From contig CH003275.1 of the NCBI GenBank assembly GCA_000149265.1, positions 1,937,994 to 2,001,993 of the forward strand: a stretch of 64,000 nucleotides of DNA, written 5' to 3'. The DNA comes from Ciona savignyi. Its lineage: Eukaryota; Chordata; Ascidiacea; Phlebobranchia; Cionidae. Below, one piece after another: positions 49,501 to 64,000 of the stretch (position 1 is its first letter; every line of letters starts with the position of its first letter). The notes under the pieces were generated by a model. The model saw only the letters and a program-made list of their open reading frames with translations. It was not told where the DNA came from and made no database searches. The position numbers and the translations under genes were made by a program.

Positions 49501-52500
49501 AACATAGACCAGTATCCTGTCCTGCACCAGCAGTTATTGTGTATGCCTCTGTTAATTAAGTAGCAATGCAGCTTGTATAATACTTGGCTTCCTTCAAACT
49601 ACGTATCGGAAGCGGCCATAAAAGTGTTTATAAAGGTCATTATACATATCCAAAACTGGGTTGAACATACTCATTTAATTCGTACAATTGCACAAAAATT
49701 TAGATCTCTGTATGTGTATAATTTTCAGTGTGTTAGTTTTTTTTTATTTCGATTTGCATACAATTATACCTTTTTTTCGTGATACAACTATTATATTTAG
49801 GAGAATATAAAATAAACAAAATAGATAGCTTGGTTTTGATTAAAAATAATTAAAGCCAGTAACATTGAATAAACGGGCATTTTGGAAATGATTTGGCCAA
49901 TAACTGTTGTCATTTTCAGTGCAATTTTGAAATTAAGAAAAAAATTATCAATATTACACCCACTTATAAGAAAAACACAAAAGTAAACATCTATTCAGTA
50001 AAATTCACAGTGGGGGATCGTTATAATCTGCATCATATTTGTAATTTGCATTAAAAAATTTTATCCTTAACTTAAGGATAAGGACCTTAAGCATAAACAC
50101 AAGGACCTTACGCATAAACACAATCTACATATGAGGTTATGGGACAGCAAGCCAGGAGCAGTTACAACTCAAGTCATATGCTATGCGCATAGTTCACATG
50201 AAAAAACACAGGATGTTTGGTTGTTTGCACACTAAACCTCTTGCCACACAGCCATAAACTTAACATCAATCATTGCGCTGGTATCAGAACGTAATGAATG
50301 GCATGAGATTATGTGAATTGTACACATTGTCATTGGAGCAGAAATTATACTGGTCTATAATATAAGGGAATTCCTGAAAATAGACGAGATGACTCTTGGA
50401 AATAGGTAGGGTAGGAATAACTATAAAAGTAAATAATATAAAACTGAGAAACGAAAAAAGAATGCATACGACAATTCAAGTTTAACTTAAACAGTTTCAA
50501 ATAAATTTTACTTCCCATTCATCAAGCTGTGTGTATATATCATAAACATTCTATAAAGTATTAATACATAATTAAATTAACATATTACACCCAAAGAAGA
50601 ATCATATAGCATACAGGTGTTGGTTCTTTGTTCAATACACAAATATATCGAATGTGCCAATAGCTTGATAAATTTACAAACCTTCTCTAAATGTTAGTAA
50701 AAAAATTTAATCAAGTACCTGCACGGTACTTCATTTTAAAGATGCAAGATGTATTAAACATTGCAAAACATATTTAAGTTATTTGCAACAAGATACTAGT
50801 ATTGCCTTTTGACAAAAGGTAAATCTGTGTTGACTGTCAGTGTCAGGGCCAAAAATCCATCAAATTTTCGGCAAGTAAGAATTCACTCGCGTATGGAAGC
50901 AGCTTATACGAGTAGTTAGAGTAACTCCTTACATGCGTAGCAGGAGTAAACATGGCTCGCAATGTCGCAACTGTAGTTTGTAAACGTAACAACTGGCCCT
51001 GACTGTGTTTTATTGGTAGCCACTACCCATGTTGCCTAATTACCAGCAAAAAGGAAAAGGTAGGATTGCAAATTTGGTGCCCCTGGAATCAGAGTAATAA
51101 AGGGAATTCTAGATTTTTGTATCAGCTCACTGAGCTTACCCTTGTCGTTTTAACTTGGACTTTGATGATCTGGTGGGAGACACGATGTCTTGGACTTCAT
51201 CTTTTTTCTCTTCCTCCTCCTCCATATCTTGAAAAGCATCGTCGTTGGATGCATCCTCTTGTTCAGTGTTTAAAACGGTCATTTCTTTGCACTGTGAAAA
51301 AACAGAGGAATATTTAAGCTTGATTGTAAATAATAATTTTAATGTTTATAACTTTTGTTTTATTTTTCAAATGTTTTAAAACATACTTGTGTCATACTTA
51401 ATAAAAACAGGTTGGTTTATAAACACAATCATCAGATATCAAAATGTAAGCTTGTAAGGATGTGCATATATGAGCAATTGTAAGTTTAAATAAATGAGTT
51501 TATATCTAGTAACATATTGCTTTTTTGTGGAAGCGATCTCTATATAACACATTTTTTCGATATTTAAAAAGGTTATTTTTTGGATAAATGTCTGCACTTA
51601 CACCATCAGTTAAGCTTTAAAAAAAAAAGCCAAAATGGTAAATTTTCCAGTTAATCAGTTACAGAATGAGATCTTTTCCTTTTCAATTAGTTACAATAAA
51701 AACAAAATAATATGCACTTTGTTGTACATTCCAGACACATACTAAAACCAGTATATACTTTTAACGTTTTTGACCAAAGAAACTTATACCTCCATCATAC
51801 ACCATGCTGTTTGCAGTAAAAGCAATTCAATAGTAAGGTGATGTAAGCATGTGACCCATTTGTATGCATTTTATTCTATAACAGGAAAAAATTATATAGG
51901 ACAGGATGCTGGTAATGCTTACACTTCTATCCTGTTTTAGAGTATTTACTTGTTGTACTGCCAATGGTAGTAAACTGCTTACTATTATAATTTTTTGCGA
52001 AAGATTCCATGTAAATAAAAGTGGTGACTGAAAATAAAAAACGGAAGAAAAGAGAAACAGAAATAAAACATATATATCTATACAAAACAAATTGCTAAAG
52101 TATGCATGTTTTTGCAAAGTTGTACATCTTATTATTTATAAATATGTACACCTGATTTGAATGTACACAACTAACTTGATAAAAAAATTCCAGTCATTTG
52201 TAAAACAAATAAAATGACACGGCAAATATGTCTTATTTATTTGCACATGATATCGCAGGCATGTTTTAGGTGAAAGGTGGTGAACAATATTGAGTGGTAG
52301 AAACAAGGCTGTGCAGCGTAATTAAAAGCAAAACAAACATGCTGCTTGTCATACAACACAATTAATTAAATGTTATTTTTGGAAATAGTAGAAATTCATC
52401 TATTATCTTGTGATACCGAAAAACTTTGATAAATCACTTTCGGTTGCGCTCTTATATTTTTTTAAGCTTTCCTAAAAACTTTATTTTAGTTTTTTTTTCA

Positions 52501-54873
52501 ATTTTCCATGACATGCTGTAACGACTGTCGTTTTGCTGTTTTTTTGCTTCTCTTATTTCATATTTTAAGTTTGTGTTATTTTAATTATTATATTATTAAA
52601 AAAAACTTAATACATTCTATTTGCATTGTAAATACAAGCAAATATTGTAAATATAAAGAAGATATAATTACATGAAATCCAAATATTGTTGAAGTATGAT
52701 GGTAAATGTTTCTGTAATATTTGTATTGTCAGTGTTACAATTGTCAGCATAATAAATTTTTCACATTCAAGTTTTTTTTGGTAATTTTAAGTATTTTTTA
52801 ATGTTTTGCAGATACTTATGATGCCTTTGCGGAATATGTTTAACTTCAATCTTGATTTACCAACAAACTGGGAATTTCCCATATTTATCATGAAAAACTG
52901 ATAACCAAGAATCGATCCTTAACCTAGTGGGCAGTGGCACTGAGTGCATGCACTCCACTTAAAAACTTACCATCAAAGACTATTTCTGTGAACCAACTTT
53001 TTTGTTGATTTATTTGCATACAGGCATATATAATTGGCCCAAATAATACTGCCAGCGTGCAGCAAAAATAATTAAAAATTACTAGAATTCGGGATGCAAA
53101 CTTATACATAACACCATTCATGTGCAATACCGACCATTTAATACTTTGGACCATTTAATATGAAATAAGTCGAAGCACCATCAGACCTATTAGCGAGCAT
53201 GATGCAACTAATTTCCTTTCAATTTCCGCGAACAATTTTGTCATACTCATAACTTTTTTATTGTTCACAAAATTGTGCTGCCCATAAGTGTTAAATGCAG
53301 CATTTACCACTAATTATATACTTGTATATAAATTTTACTAACTGCTTTATTAGTATGTATTTAACAATGCACAAAAATAAATATAATTTACACTATTAAT
53401 GTTAATACTAGTACAATATAAATATTGCACCTGTTTCCACATAAACTTTTGCCTCTTTATTAGAATAACAAACTATGAAAGTGGACTGAAACTAACAATT
53501 ACCAAATTGGGCAAAGAAACTGGAAAATACTGCAGAGTAAAGGCCATTGTTGCTACCTTAGCAAGTTTAAACTTTAAGTCAACACAGTAGACAATTTAGT
53601 TATTACTTACCCTTGGTAAGGTATAACGGTCTAAAACTAGGTATGGTATAATGGTATATATCTGTGTTTTTAATAATAAAATTTAAAAATTATTTGAACT
53701 TAAAATTTAAATTTACCAACTTAAAATTAAGTTGTCAGCTGTAGTGGAAATAATTATATAAACAGGGCCACTGTTTATAAAAAATATTATGCAGACTGGA
53801 CTTACAATTGGATTTTTTGCTTCAGGTCAGGTAATTGTGCTGATATTAATTAAACAAATATATAATCCTGCCAAACGCACTATCGACTCAATATTATTTT
53901 TAATACAATATTATTAAAGTACCACGAAAAACATGTTATTTGCCTTATTTAAAAATTAAATATGAATGATTCTAAATAATTCTATATTACAATTAATAGA
54001 ATTTTTTTAAATGAAGATTCAATCATCCATATGCACAGTGTTAACAAGACGCTGAATTGCATTTAATATGGGACTCCTCAAATGTGAAATACTTAAACAA
54101 GGGAAATTGCACAATTAAAAAAATTAACCCATTTACACAAACTGTCCACTCAAATATTGATGTGGAAAAGTTTGTGCGACACATTCGCTTTGGTACTTTT
54201 GGAGGTAATGGCATATTTTAGCAAGCTTTTTATTTTTACAGGTTATTGACATATTTTTAGTCATTAAATTCTTTATTTTACAGCTTTAAAAAATGACTTA
54301 ACCTAGTTTAGCATGGTACAAGTTAGTATAGCTGGCCAGGCTCAAAAATCAATCTCACAAAAATCTACTAGGCCTACACAATAGGATAGGATAGGATATT
54401 CATCTTTATCCCCATGGATTGGAAAACCAAGGGGGTTAACACACCGGCAATCGTCAGATCACCTCACGCCCATCGTCGGGTTACCGGAGCTATTACAGTG
54501 TGTTGTGTATGATAGACACGTTAGTTTAATTTTGTAAAACCCATTAATCTGCTGGGTTCAGACAATGTCCGTAAAGTGCCTTGCCCAAGGACACAACCGA
54601 CTAGCTAGCGACCAGTTTCGCACCTGCAACCTTTCGATTGAAAGGCGACGCACTTAACCGTTAGACCAACGGGCCGGACAAAATACTGCAAAGTGAAGTA
54701 CCGGTACCTGTACCAGTATAATATTTCTTGTAATGTGCAGGTTTACAAATTTCCATAAATTAAATCTTGTCTATGCTACTCTACTTTTGGCCAAAAATAA
54801 ATAAAATTACCGATGCATCGGAGCATTCTGAACCAGATGTGCTGGAGTCTCGTTGAACTGTTACTAACGCCAT
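28520..54873 (-). CDS. ssh: Slingshot-type cofilin phosphatase, 15 coding exons
   Basis: Dephosphorylates and reactivates ADF/cofilin, promoting actin turnover. Minus-strand exons: 54873-54811, 51291-51140, 48760-48660, 38408-38344, 37151-36961, 36651-36586, 36263-36078, 35361-35244, 34712-34560, 33804-33457, 32647-32428, 31774-31660, 31296-31089, 30589-29566, 29350-28520; about 1280 residues. It starts MALVTVQRDSSTSGSE, the family N-terminus. The SSH-N domain follows, with ENFFAVKGAALIL, TGRQDTEENIIVG, IQLDGDGG and FKPVSVQAMW. Next comes the DEK-like region (INEWEY, DRLKQVMMTMDLDN), then the phosphatase with LGSGWNASNLEEL, ILNVTIEVDNFFP and the active site HCKMGISRSS (Cys near residue 424). 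ASANRHNKLFRSRSESSLSE is the conserved 14-3-3/actin-regulatory stretch. The 770-residue tail is Ser/Pro-rich with an Asn run. All junctions agree in phase except exon 9 to 10, off by one base. Intron 3 is 10.3 kb. Confidence 0.95.
29341..29406 (-). repeat. 44-bp tandem duplication across the last Slingshot acceptor
   Basis: The acceptor CGTTCCCACAG followed by ACTGACCTTGTATGTG occurs twice, 44 bp apart (exon starts 29350 or 29394 on the minus strand). Only the downstream copy at 29350 keeps the reading frame from exon 14, because 44 is not a multiple of three. Confidence 0.85.
32672..32966. mobile_element. hAT-like MITE with 8-bp target duplication
   Basis: 295 bp bounded by CAGGGATGTCCAACCTGC and CGGTTGGAGATCCCTG, flanked by GTTTAAAC at 32664-32671 and 32967-32974. 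CGGCCC motifs lie just inside each end. It ends only 24 bp before the acceptor of Slingshot exon 11. Confidence 0.85.
33866..33985 (-). repeat. Duplicated tRNA-like fragment in Slingshot intron 9
   Basis: GAATCGAATCCAGGACTTGG with GATTAACGCTTTCACG and a second version GAATCTTACCCAGGACTTGG with GATTAACGCTTTGGC lie about 58 bp apart. On the minus strand each resembles the anticodon-to-T-arm half of a tRNA (B-box-like GGATTCGATTC). They are probably relics of another tRNA-derived SINE. Confidence 0.4.
34367..34530 (-). repeat. Minisatellite in Slingshot intron 9
   Basis: Four units of 38-46 bp with the core CTCAAAGAGTATTAAACTAG followed by an A/T-rich spacer and AAGT. Length differences come from a TA microsatellite within unit three. 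It lies 30 bp from the donor of exon 9. Confidence 0.75.
35416..35654. mobile_element. Small hAT-like MITE in Slingshot intron 7
   Basis: GGCTTCACTAATTTGC and GATTAGTGAAAT are inverted ends, and the interior is a long imperfect palindrome (CATGAGCGGGAC against GTCCCACTCATATTAG). Flanks TTTGTCTG and TTTGTACG match at 6 of 8 positions. The same end motif bounds the element at 56592. Confidence 0.6.
36505..36569 (-). repeat. tRNA-derived fragment in Slingshot intron 6
   Basis: The minus strand reads CTGGCTCAATGGTTAAATGC (A-box-like), a CCTGT...ACAGG stem, then CCAGGTTCAATCACC (B-box-like). The anticodon loop is too large and there is no proper acceptor stem, so it is not scored as a functional tRNA. 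Confidence 0.4.
37153..37395 (-). mobile_element. SINE abutting the acceptor of Slingshot exon 5
   Basis: Reverse-oriented on the plus strand and therefore in the same direction as Slingshot. Its tail end GGATAGAATAGGATATTC begins one to two bases from the exon border at 37151. On the coding strand the tail reads TATCCTATTCTATCC directly before AG. Confidence 0.75.
38409..48659 (-). other. ssh: Slingshot intron 3, 10.3 kb
   Basis: The largest intron of the gene, AT-rich and nearly free of the SINEs and MITEs that crowd other parts of the window. Visible items are a short GTAAATCC tandem at 39099-39126, an orphan exon-like frame at 40216-40620 and a TATATAAGG at about 45829 on the plus strand. 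Absence of transposons over 10 kb hints at regulatory content, but no element can be named. Confidence 0.5.
40216..40620 (-). CDS. Orphan exon-like reading frame inside Slingshot intron 3
   Basis: 405 nt open from an ATG at 40620 (MKTEFGRRIWVWRVKNPPDA) to a strong donor, ACAACG then GTATGTAAAT, in phase 0. The frame extends upstream of the ATG to an acceptor-like TTTTCGTTCACAG at about 40683, so it could be internal. It cannot splice into Slingshot exon 4, which needs phase 1. No domain is recognised and a second frame of the same stretch is also open for 90 codons. It may be a nested gene, an unproductive cassette or chance. Confidence 0.3.
48761..51139 (-). other. ssh: Slingshot intron 2
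   Basis: 2.4 kb of AT-rich sequence. A few short palindromes and a duplicated AAGGACCTTA(A/C)GCATAAACACA near 50090-50122 are visible; no gene, SINE or MITE was recognised. Confidence 0.5.
51292..54810 (-). other. ssh: Slingshot intron 1
   Basis: 3.5 kb, strongly AT-rich, with a partial copy of the dispersed repeat of 14113 at about 52480-52620 and one full SINE at 54381-54678. Remaining open frames are short and hydrophobic by composition, and are taken as chance. Confidence 0.5.
54381..54678 (-). mobile_element. Full-length SINE, reverse orientation
   Basis: Tail ATAGGATAGGATAGGATATT, then GATCACCTCACGCCCATCG, GTAAAGTGCCTTGCCCAAGG and CCGACTAGCTAGCGACCAG, ending in a tRNA-like head with TTCGCACCTGCAACC and CGACGCACTTAACCG. 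Together with 15331 and 26674 it gives the family consensus. Confidence 0.75.
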
Positions 54874-55712
54874 GTTACAAACTCGTCTCAATATGTTCCT
54901 GACATCAATTTCTTTTCATTTGCAGACACAAGTACGTCAGAAGAAACCATCTTTAAAAAACATAGAAGAAGGTAACTAGTTTTAACAGACTAAACAATAC
55001 TAGGTACTACAAAATAATCTATTTTAAACGTCTCCAGAACTCGTTTCCGTCACTTACACTATTCTCAACTGTAATATAAAGAGCAACTGCATAAATTTAT
55101 AAACATATTTCACAGTCATTTAATTATATACACGCGTCTAAGTAAGAAACTGTATACAGTTCCGTATTGCCGTTCGTTTGTCGTAGTTCAGTCTGTTTAC
55201 ATTTCCTTGTAAGGTTGCAGGGTGCGTTACATTAACTCTATGCGCAACGATATTATTGACGCGGCAATTCGTATAACCGTGATACAGCTAAGGCCTTTTA
55301 GGTTTGTTTAGTTTGGTGTGAATTTTTGTGTATTATTTACGGTAAAAAGAATAAAGTAATAAATTCAGCAAATTATTTTTTATTTATAGCTAAGCACAAT
55401 ACCAACCCTATGCAGCTAGGTGAGAAAGAAATCGTGTCGAAATTCTTCGTAGCTAGTTGTGCGTGAAGTAAATCTGCAATAACATAATGCTAGAAATTAA
55501 ACTAAAAAAGTGTATACTGTTTATTTTATATTATAAACATGACTATTAAATAAAGTTCGAATGCATTTACTATTTGTAATTGTTTTAAATAGCCTACTGC
55601 TTGTTAAAATGGTAATAAATCTGGCAACACTGTTCCCCTTTTTCGCTATGGCGTGGAGATTTACGTTCTTTTTACGCAGGGATGTATAGCGTTGAGTAGT
55701 TTGGCTTGAATA
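54874..55712. promoter_or_regulatory. Head-to-head promoter interval, Slingshot and RPS6
   Basis: 839 bp lie between the two start codons, which face away from each other. Near the RPS6 side, pyrimidine tracts TTCCCCTTTTTCGCT (55627-55641) and GTTCTTTTTACG (55663-55675) are candidate 5'-TOP start regions. No TATA box is evident for either gene. Confidence 0.5.
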
Positions 55713-59688
<3,976 letters not shown>

Positions 59689-59722
59689 CCTTTGTCACGC
59701 AATAGTCGTTACGTCGACCCGA

Positions 59723-59728
59723 AATAAA
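59723..59728 (+). terminator. rps6: Poly(A) signal of RPS6
   Basis: AATAAA lies 35 bp after the stop codon, with a second overlapping candidate at 59732. A short 3' UTR is typical of ribosomal protein genes. Confidence 0.75.
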
Positions 59729-59970
59729 AATAATAAAATCTAAATCTTAGCAAAAATTATATAGACTCTGGGTAATGATTTCTTCCAAGGTTTTTTTGGT
59801 ATGCCCGAGATATAACAGTTGTCGTGTTCGGACACTTGGGAACGAGTAGGAGATTGGCTAATTTCACAATATCGAGCAAAAACGTTTGTGAACACTATTC
59901 GTTTTAGATTTTATGTTACCTTTTTTTTGAAACTAGTAGGTATAGTAGATTGTCATTATTTAACGAACTA

Positions 59971-60165
59971 GTAGGATATGATATTCCGTTTTACACCCGT
60001 GAATGGTGAAACCAAAGGGTTTAACACGCGTGCAATTGTCACTCGTCATATCACCTCGCGCCCACCGTCGGGTTTTAGTAGAACCCATTAATCCGCGGGG
60101 TTCAGGCTATCTTCTATAAGAGCCTTGCCGAAGGCAAATCGACTATAGCCAGCGACCAAGTTTGG
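59971..60165 (-). mobile_element. Internally deleted SINE, reverse orientation
   Basis: GTAGGATATGATATTCCG to CACCTCGCGCCCACCGTCGG, then a deletion joining to TAGTAGAACCCATTAATCCG and GCCTTGCCGAAGGCAAATCG. The tRNA-like head is missing. Confidence 0.6.
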
Positions 60166-61378
60166 TAAATATCCAATGAGGCCCCCTCTGACACACTAAA
60201 ATTTTAACGACGATAAACTTAAATAATTTAAATCTCATAGTTATTTTCGCACTTGTTTTAGTGCTTATCAACACCTTCGACATAGATGTTACATTACAAT
60301 TGTTTAACCCCGTGTAAAAATAGAAATGTATGATTTCAGTGTGCTTTCCGACAAGAATCGTGAACGTTAACTCAAAACCGAATCGTTTTAAATTTTTCCC
60401 AGGGGTGCCTCCTGCATTTAAGTAGTAAAAATATCTGAAGCATCTCAATATAACCTACCTGAATTATAATACATCGCCCACAATGACGGTGCAACAAACG
60501 TGTTTGTAGTTTGGTGATAATGGCGAGCCTTATTCTAATGTCGATTGAAATTCTAAAAAGTGGTTTCTCGCACTGCTACCCGATTTTCAGCCTGCAGTAT
60601 ATACTTTTATAAATTTATTATTTACATGTGAGCCTAAAGTACTGGTTTCGAAACGGCGGGCGCGCCATTTTGGTGTGCAGTGAATGAATTAGTGAGGGTT
60701 TCCAGGAGATGTTGCACCACTTTGACCTCTTATATAGTTTAATTCAGTTCGTTAAGCCCTGAGAGAAATTACAAATGTAGTTTTACATAATTTTTGTCTT
60801 AAAGCATTTGTACGTTTTATGCTGTGGGTTTGTTAGGTTGCCGTAAACCGTTTACTATATCGGCACAGTGTATAAGCCTAAACAACTATACTTATAATTT
60901 TATAAACAACTATAATTATAATAAGTATAAAAAAATTTGTAATTAGAATCTTAGATTTCACGTTTTGTTTAAATCGAGTACAACATACTGCAATAGTGAC
61001 AGTACCCGACGGTTATCGGTCTATGCTCGTACGATAACTCTCGTGGTTTTTTTTCGCGAAATAAAACGCACGCTATATCATATAAGCCTACAACAGTATA
61101 CCACTATTTACGTGTAAGAAAACGACAGAACTTGCTTATTCAAAGACTAAATTTTATATACGAATTCTATATTTTTTACATGTTTTCCCCACAAGTTCAA
61201 CATTTTTCACAAATTTAACATAGATAATTTTTCCAGTGGGTGTCGCATGTTTGGGCAAATGCGGGAATTTTGTTATTCTTCACTGGGTAAAAAAAATCCA
61301 CACTCAGTAAATTTTTGCATGTTTTTAGGTTTAGTATAAGTGAGCTTATAATAAGGAGTTAGATTAAAAAGGCAAAGA
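60166..61378. other. Intergenic region upstream of COA7
   Basis: 1.2 kb with no credible coding region; the minus frame at 60143-60448 is without features. A T-rich acceptor-like GCATGTTTTTAG ends at 61328, 51 bp before the COA7 start codon, and may be a trans-splice or 5'-UTR intron site. Confidence 0.4.
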
Positions 61379-62128
61379 ATGGCTGGCTTGGTTAACTTCA
61401 AAAATCCCGAGGAGGTAAAAGAATACTTAAATAACACGGAAATTGAATTTATGTTCGGTTGCCATAAAGAAAATGACGCTGACTGTTGCTACAGGTTGGG
61501 GGAATTTCTTGAAACTATTAGAAAGAAATTCCCGGAAGCTGCAGCGACTTATAAAAACTGCTGTGAGAAGTTCAAGAACGCCCCATGTTGTTTCAAAGTT
61601 GGACAGTATCACATGCTGGGAAAAGGTGGCCTGGAGAAAAGTAAATTAGAGGCATTCAAACATTACAGAGTTGCCTGCGCTCAAGAGAAGTATAGAGACC
61701 AGGGTAAAAATGATCGTTTGGCAGTGGCTTGCTGTAATATGGCGCTGCTGTTGCAGCAGAAAGAGGAACATCGCAAACCTTTTGTTGATTACCTAAAAAC
61801 TGTGGAAGACAGTGATGAACCAGTTCACTCTCGTATTTTAAAAGCTTTTCAGCGATCTTGTTCTTTAAATGATTCTTTTGGTTGTTATCTGCTGAGCAAC
61901 TATTATATTAGTGGCTTTGAAGAGTTCAAGCCCAATCTTAGATTAGCTGCAAAGTATGCGGAGAAGTCTTGTGATTTGGGGAATCCAAATGGATGTCATT
62001 CCATCAGTCTCATGTACGCACAGGGGGATGGGGTTGAAAAGTCAGCGGAAAGAGCAAAAGCTTTCAATCAGAAAAAGGAAAACCTTGTATCTCAGTCTAC
62101 ATCTTTGTCATTTGGGCAAACACCGTAA
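61379..62128 (+). CDS. coa7: Cytochrome c oxidase assembly factor 7 (Sel1-repeat protein)
   Basis: Mitochondrial intermembrane-space factor needed for respiratory complex assembly. A single-exon frame of 249 residues (human 231). The N-terminus MAGLVNFKNPEEVKEYL matches the family, as do CYRLGEFLETIRKKFPEAA, YHMLGKGGLEKSKLEA, YAEKSCDLGNPNGCHSIS and the ending SLSFG. Five Sel1-like helical repeats run through residues about 30-225, each with paired cysteines (DCCYRLG, CCFKVG, ACCNMA, FGCYLLS, NGCHSIS) that form the structural disulphides of the hairpins. The central repeat differs by an insertion around EEHRKPFVDYLKTVEDSDEP. There is no N-terminal presequence, as expected for MIA40-type import. 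The start is the first ATG, with CAAAGA before it. The lack of introns is notable beside intron-rich neighbours. Confidence 0.94.
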   Translation: MAGLVNFKNPEEVKEYLNNTEIEFMFGCHKENDADCCYRLGEFLETIRKKFPEAAATYKNCCEKFKNAPCCFKVGQYHMLGKGGLEKSKLEAFKHYRVACAQEKYRDQGKNDRLAVACCNMALLLQQKEEHRKPFVDYLKTVEDSDEPVHSRILKAFQRSCSLNDSFGCYLLSNYYISGFEEFKPNLRLAAKYAEKSCDLGNPNGCHSISLMYAQGDGVEKSAERAKAFNQKKENLVSQSTSLSFGQTP

Positions 62129-62908
62129 CAGTAATTCAATTCTTATTTAGATTTACCTGATTGCCGATACTGGTATTAAAGTATAGCAATGGTATGCGCA
62201 AGAGCTATCTGGTAACATGCTCAATGGGCATTCAGTAATGGCTCTGGTTAAACCACAGTCTCTAAAAATGTTTTTGGAATGCTTGGGTTAAAATACTACT
62301 TATGTTCTCTCCACATAAATAACTCTGAGCATATAATGTTCTGCTCTGATTTTTTGTCGATGAAATACCGGTAAGCATAAAAATTTATATTTAAAAAAAA
62401 ATGTGTATGGAAACTGACATTTGCACATGTGCCATTGTCATACTATGATCCCCTTATTAATTTATATAATTATTGGCACACGCACAGACTAGCAACATCA
62501 GGCTGACAATTCGGAGATATATAACTCACTTGTGCAGCAACTTTTAAAAAAAGGTTAATAAAATATATCCGAAATATCATGTATTGGGTAATAGCTTGAT
62601 TTTGGAACATTTCATGAAACAAAAACAAAAAAAGTGTCTAAACTTCTAATCCCTTTGTTGAAATATTATATTTATCCAAATTCCAATTATTTTGTTTGTT
62701 TTGATTTCGAATCATTTTCACATCTTTGGTGTCCACACTTTCAAACCCTACTGACTACATTAACCATTTCTTGCAATCTAGATCATTATGCTTCTAATAT
62801 GTTGTATAACTAAACTATTTTTTAAAGTACCGGTAATTGAAGTGAAGTTCTCCAGTCATTCAGAAAATTTACCATTTACATTGTTAGAGTATTGAAAACA
62901 GTCTAAAA
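62129..62908. other. COA7 3' region and LEM-gene upstream sequence
   Basis: AATAAA at 62557-62562 is the likely COA7 poly(A) signal. A T/C-rich acceptor-like TTACATTGTTAG ends at 62887, 21 bp before the next start codon. The 780-bp gap is too long for the tightly spaced operons described in tunicates. Confidence 0.45.
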
Positions 62909-63679
62909 ATGAATGAAATCCTGGATAGTATATCAAGTTTGAGCGATACTGACCTTCGAAAGGAAATGGTGAATGCTGGCTTACCTCTTACTCCCATAAC
63001 TCAGTCAACCAGAAGGATTTTTCAACAAAGACTTGCAAATAAAAGATTTTCTCTGCTTCGAAATATTCAAGATGATAATACAGTAGAGGTAAGAGACCAC
63101 ATGTGCATAAGCTTCTCCATGCTTTCAGCAGGAGTTAATTGGTTATATTTAGCTCTGGTAAAGAAGTAACCCTAATAAGTGTGCATCAACTTATTACTGT
63201 TTTCAACCAGACTTCGTTTTTCTCCTAGAAAAAAATATTTTTATTTAATTACAATTCTGAAAATTTAATTACAATTCTGTTTATGTCAGTCAATTCAAGT
63301 GATTATTCTAATAGTGCCTGTGTGATATATAATAATTAATGCCTGTCCGCTGTAAAGCCAGTAAGGTCTTTATAACGCAGCATGCACACAGTTGGGTTGG
63401 TTAAAGCTATTCCAGTAAGTGGTGTTACTGGTCCTGGTAATTTGAAATTTAAAATTCACTGGATCGAAATAAAAATCCTAAAAAAACTGCCAAAAACTCA
63501 ATGCAATTAAATATATATGTTTCCCACACCCTTACCAGTGTGTCAATATACCTGTGTTGACTTTGACGGTCATTTACAATTTTGTAAATTTCATGGATTC
63601 TAAAAAGTAAATCAGTTGGTTATTCCACAGCCCCCAACAAAAGACACCACAGAAACAGTTGATACTGGAGATGACATAG
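62909..63679 (+). CDS. LEM-domain protein, 5' end only
   Basis: Exon 1 (62909-63088) encodes 60 residues starting MNEILDSISSLSDTDLRKEM. Residues 5-47 match the LEM fold of inner-nuclear-membrane proteins that bind BAF: LSDTDLRKEMVNAGLPLTPI then TQSTRRIFQQRLANKR. The GLPLTPIT-STR core is the diagnostic turn between the two helices. Exon 2 (63631-63679) follows a TATTCCACAG acceptor in phase, adds PPTKDTTETVDTGDD, and ends at a GTAGGT donor in phase 1. The gene continues past the window, so whether it is ANKLE-, LEMD- or lamina-associated-type cannot be told. The LEM sequence is reminiscent of ANKLE2. Confidence 0.85.
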
Positions 63680-64000
63680 GTAGGTTGGGACAATACAATA
63701 TTTAAAAATAATAAAGACAATATGATATTTTAAAATATATGATATATCTTTTCTTAAATATGTGTTGTTAAAAATTTACACCTACCGGTCTTACAATGCT
63801 GTTAAAAAGAAGGTAGCAGTTTTATGCTTAAATAATGGATAAAAGGGTATTTTAAATTGTGTATTTCAAACGAAAGGTCAGTAACTAAAAAAGTTTTTAT
63901 ACAAGCCAACAGTTTAACAAATATTTATACAAATAAAAACAAATCTTTCATACCAATGTAAGAAACCTTAACATTTTTTTAATGATTGATGGCAAAGCAA
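63680..64000 (+). other. Intron 2 of the LEM-domain gene, incomplete
   Basis: AT-rich sequence from the donor at 63680 to the window end, with no acceptor followed by an in-phase coding stretch that I can support. Confidence 0.5.

Noticed and set aside
61379-63679. COA7 and the LEM gene as an operon
   Set aside because: The 780-bp gap and a poly(A) signal between them argue for separate transcription units.

Overview
This is animal nuclear DNA: AT-rich, multi-exon genes with GT-AG introns, 5'-TOP and poly(A) signals, and dense short transposons. No prokaryotic operon, CRISPR array or phage feature is present. The compact genes, the dispersed tRNA-derived SINE with a TATCC tail, and splice acceptors a few bases upstream of several start codons suggest a tunicate such as Ciona. 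The species is an inference from style and protein divergence, not a database match.

Layout, left to right. 0-1.7 kb: a small signal-peptide, Cys-rich secreted gene on the minus strand with its own TATA box, and a possible further exon at the window edge. 3.3-7.2 kb (+): an oligosaccharyltransferase OST3/OST6 subunit (TUSC3/MAGT1 family), 7 coding exons. 7.6-9.6 kb: transposon debris. 10.7-15.8 kb (-): an eIF4E-binding protein whose last frame-compatible exon would add about 217 Pro/Gln/Asn-rich residues, which is unusual. 20.1-22.5 kb (-): a three-finger C2H2 protein. 23-28 kb: mostly non-coding, with a possible Cys-rich mini gene, CRE-like sites and SINEs. 28.5-54.9 kb (-): one large gene for the cofilin phosphatase Slingshot, which I resolved into 15 coding exons from its N-terminal methionine to the stop codon. 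55.7-59.7 kb (+): ribosomal protein S6, head-to-head with Slingshot. 61.4-62.1 kb (+): COA7, intronless. 62.9 kb to the end (+): the 5' end of a LEM-domain protein.

The genes are unrelated in pathway. eIF4E-BP and RPS6 are both mTORC1-output proteins of translation control, and their proximity (40 kb) is probably coincidental. The most distinctive features are how repeats touch splice sites (a minisatellite carrying an OST3 acceptor, a SINE abutting a Slingshot acceptor, a duplicated Slingshot acceptor), the long 4E-BP tail, and a one-base phase mismatch inside the Slingshot catalytic region. At least seven hAT-like MITEs are visible, six of them with exact or near-exact 8-bp target duplications. 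I found no clear sign of a wholly new biological system.
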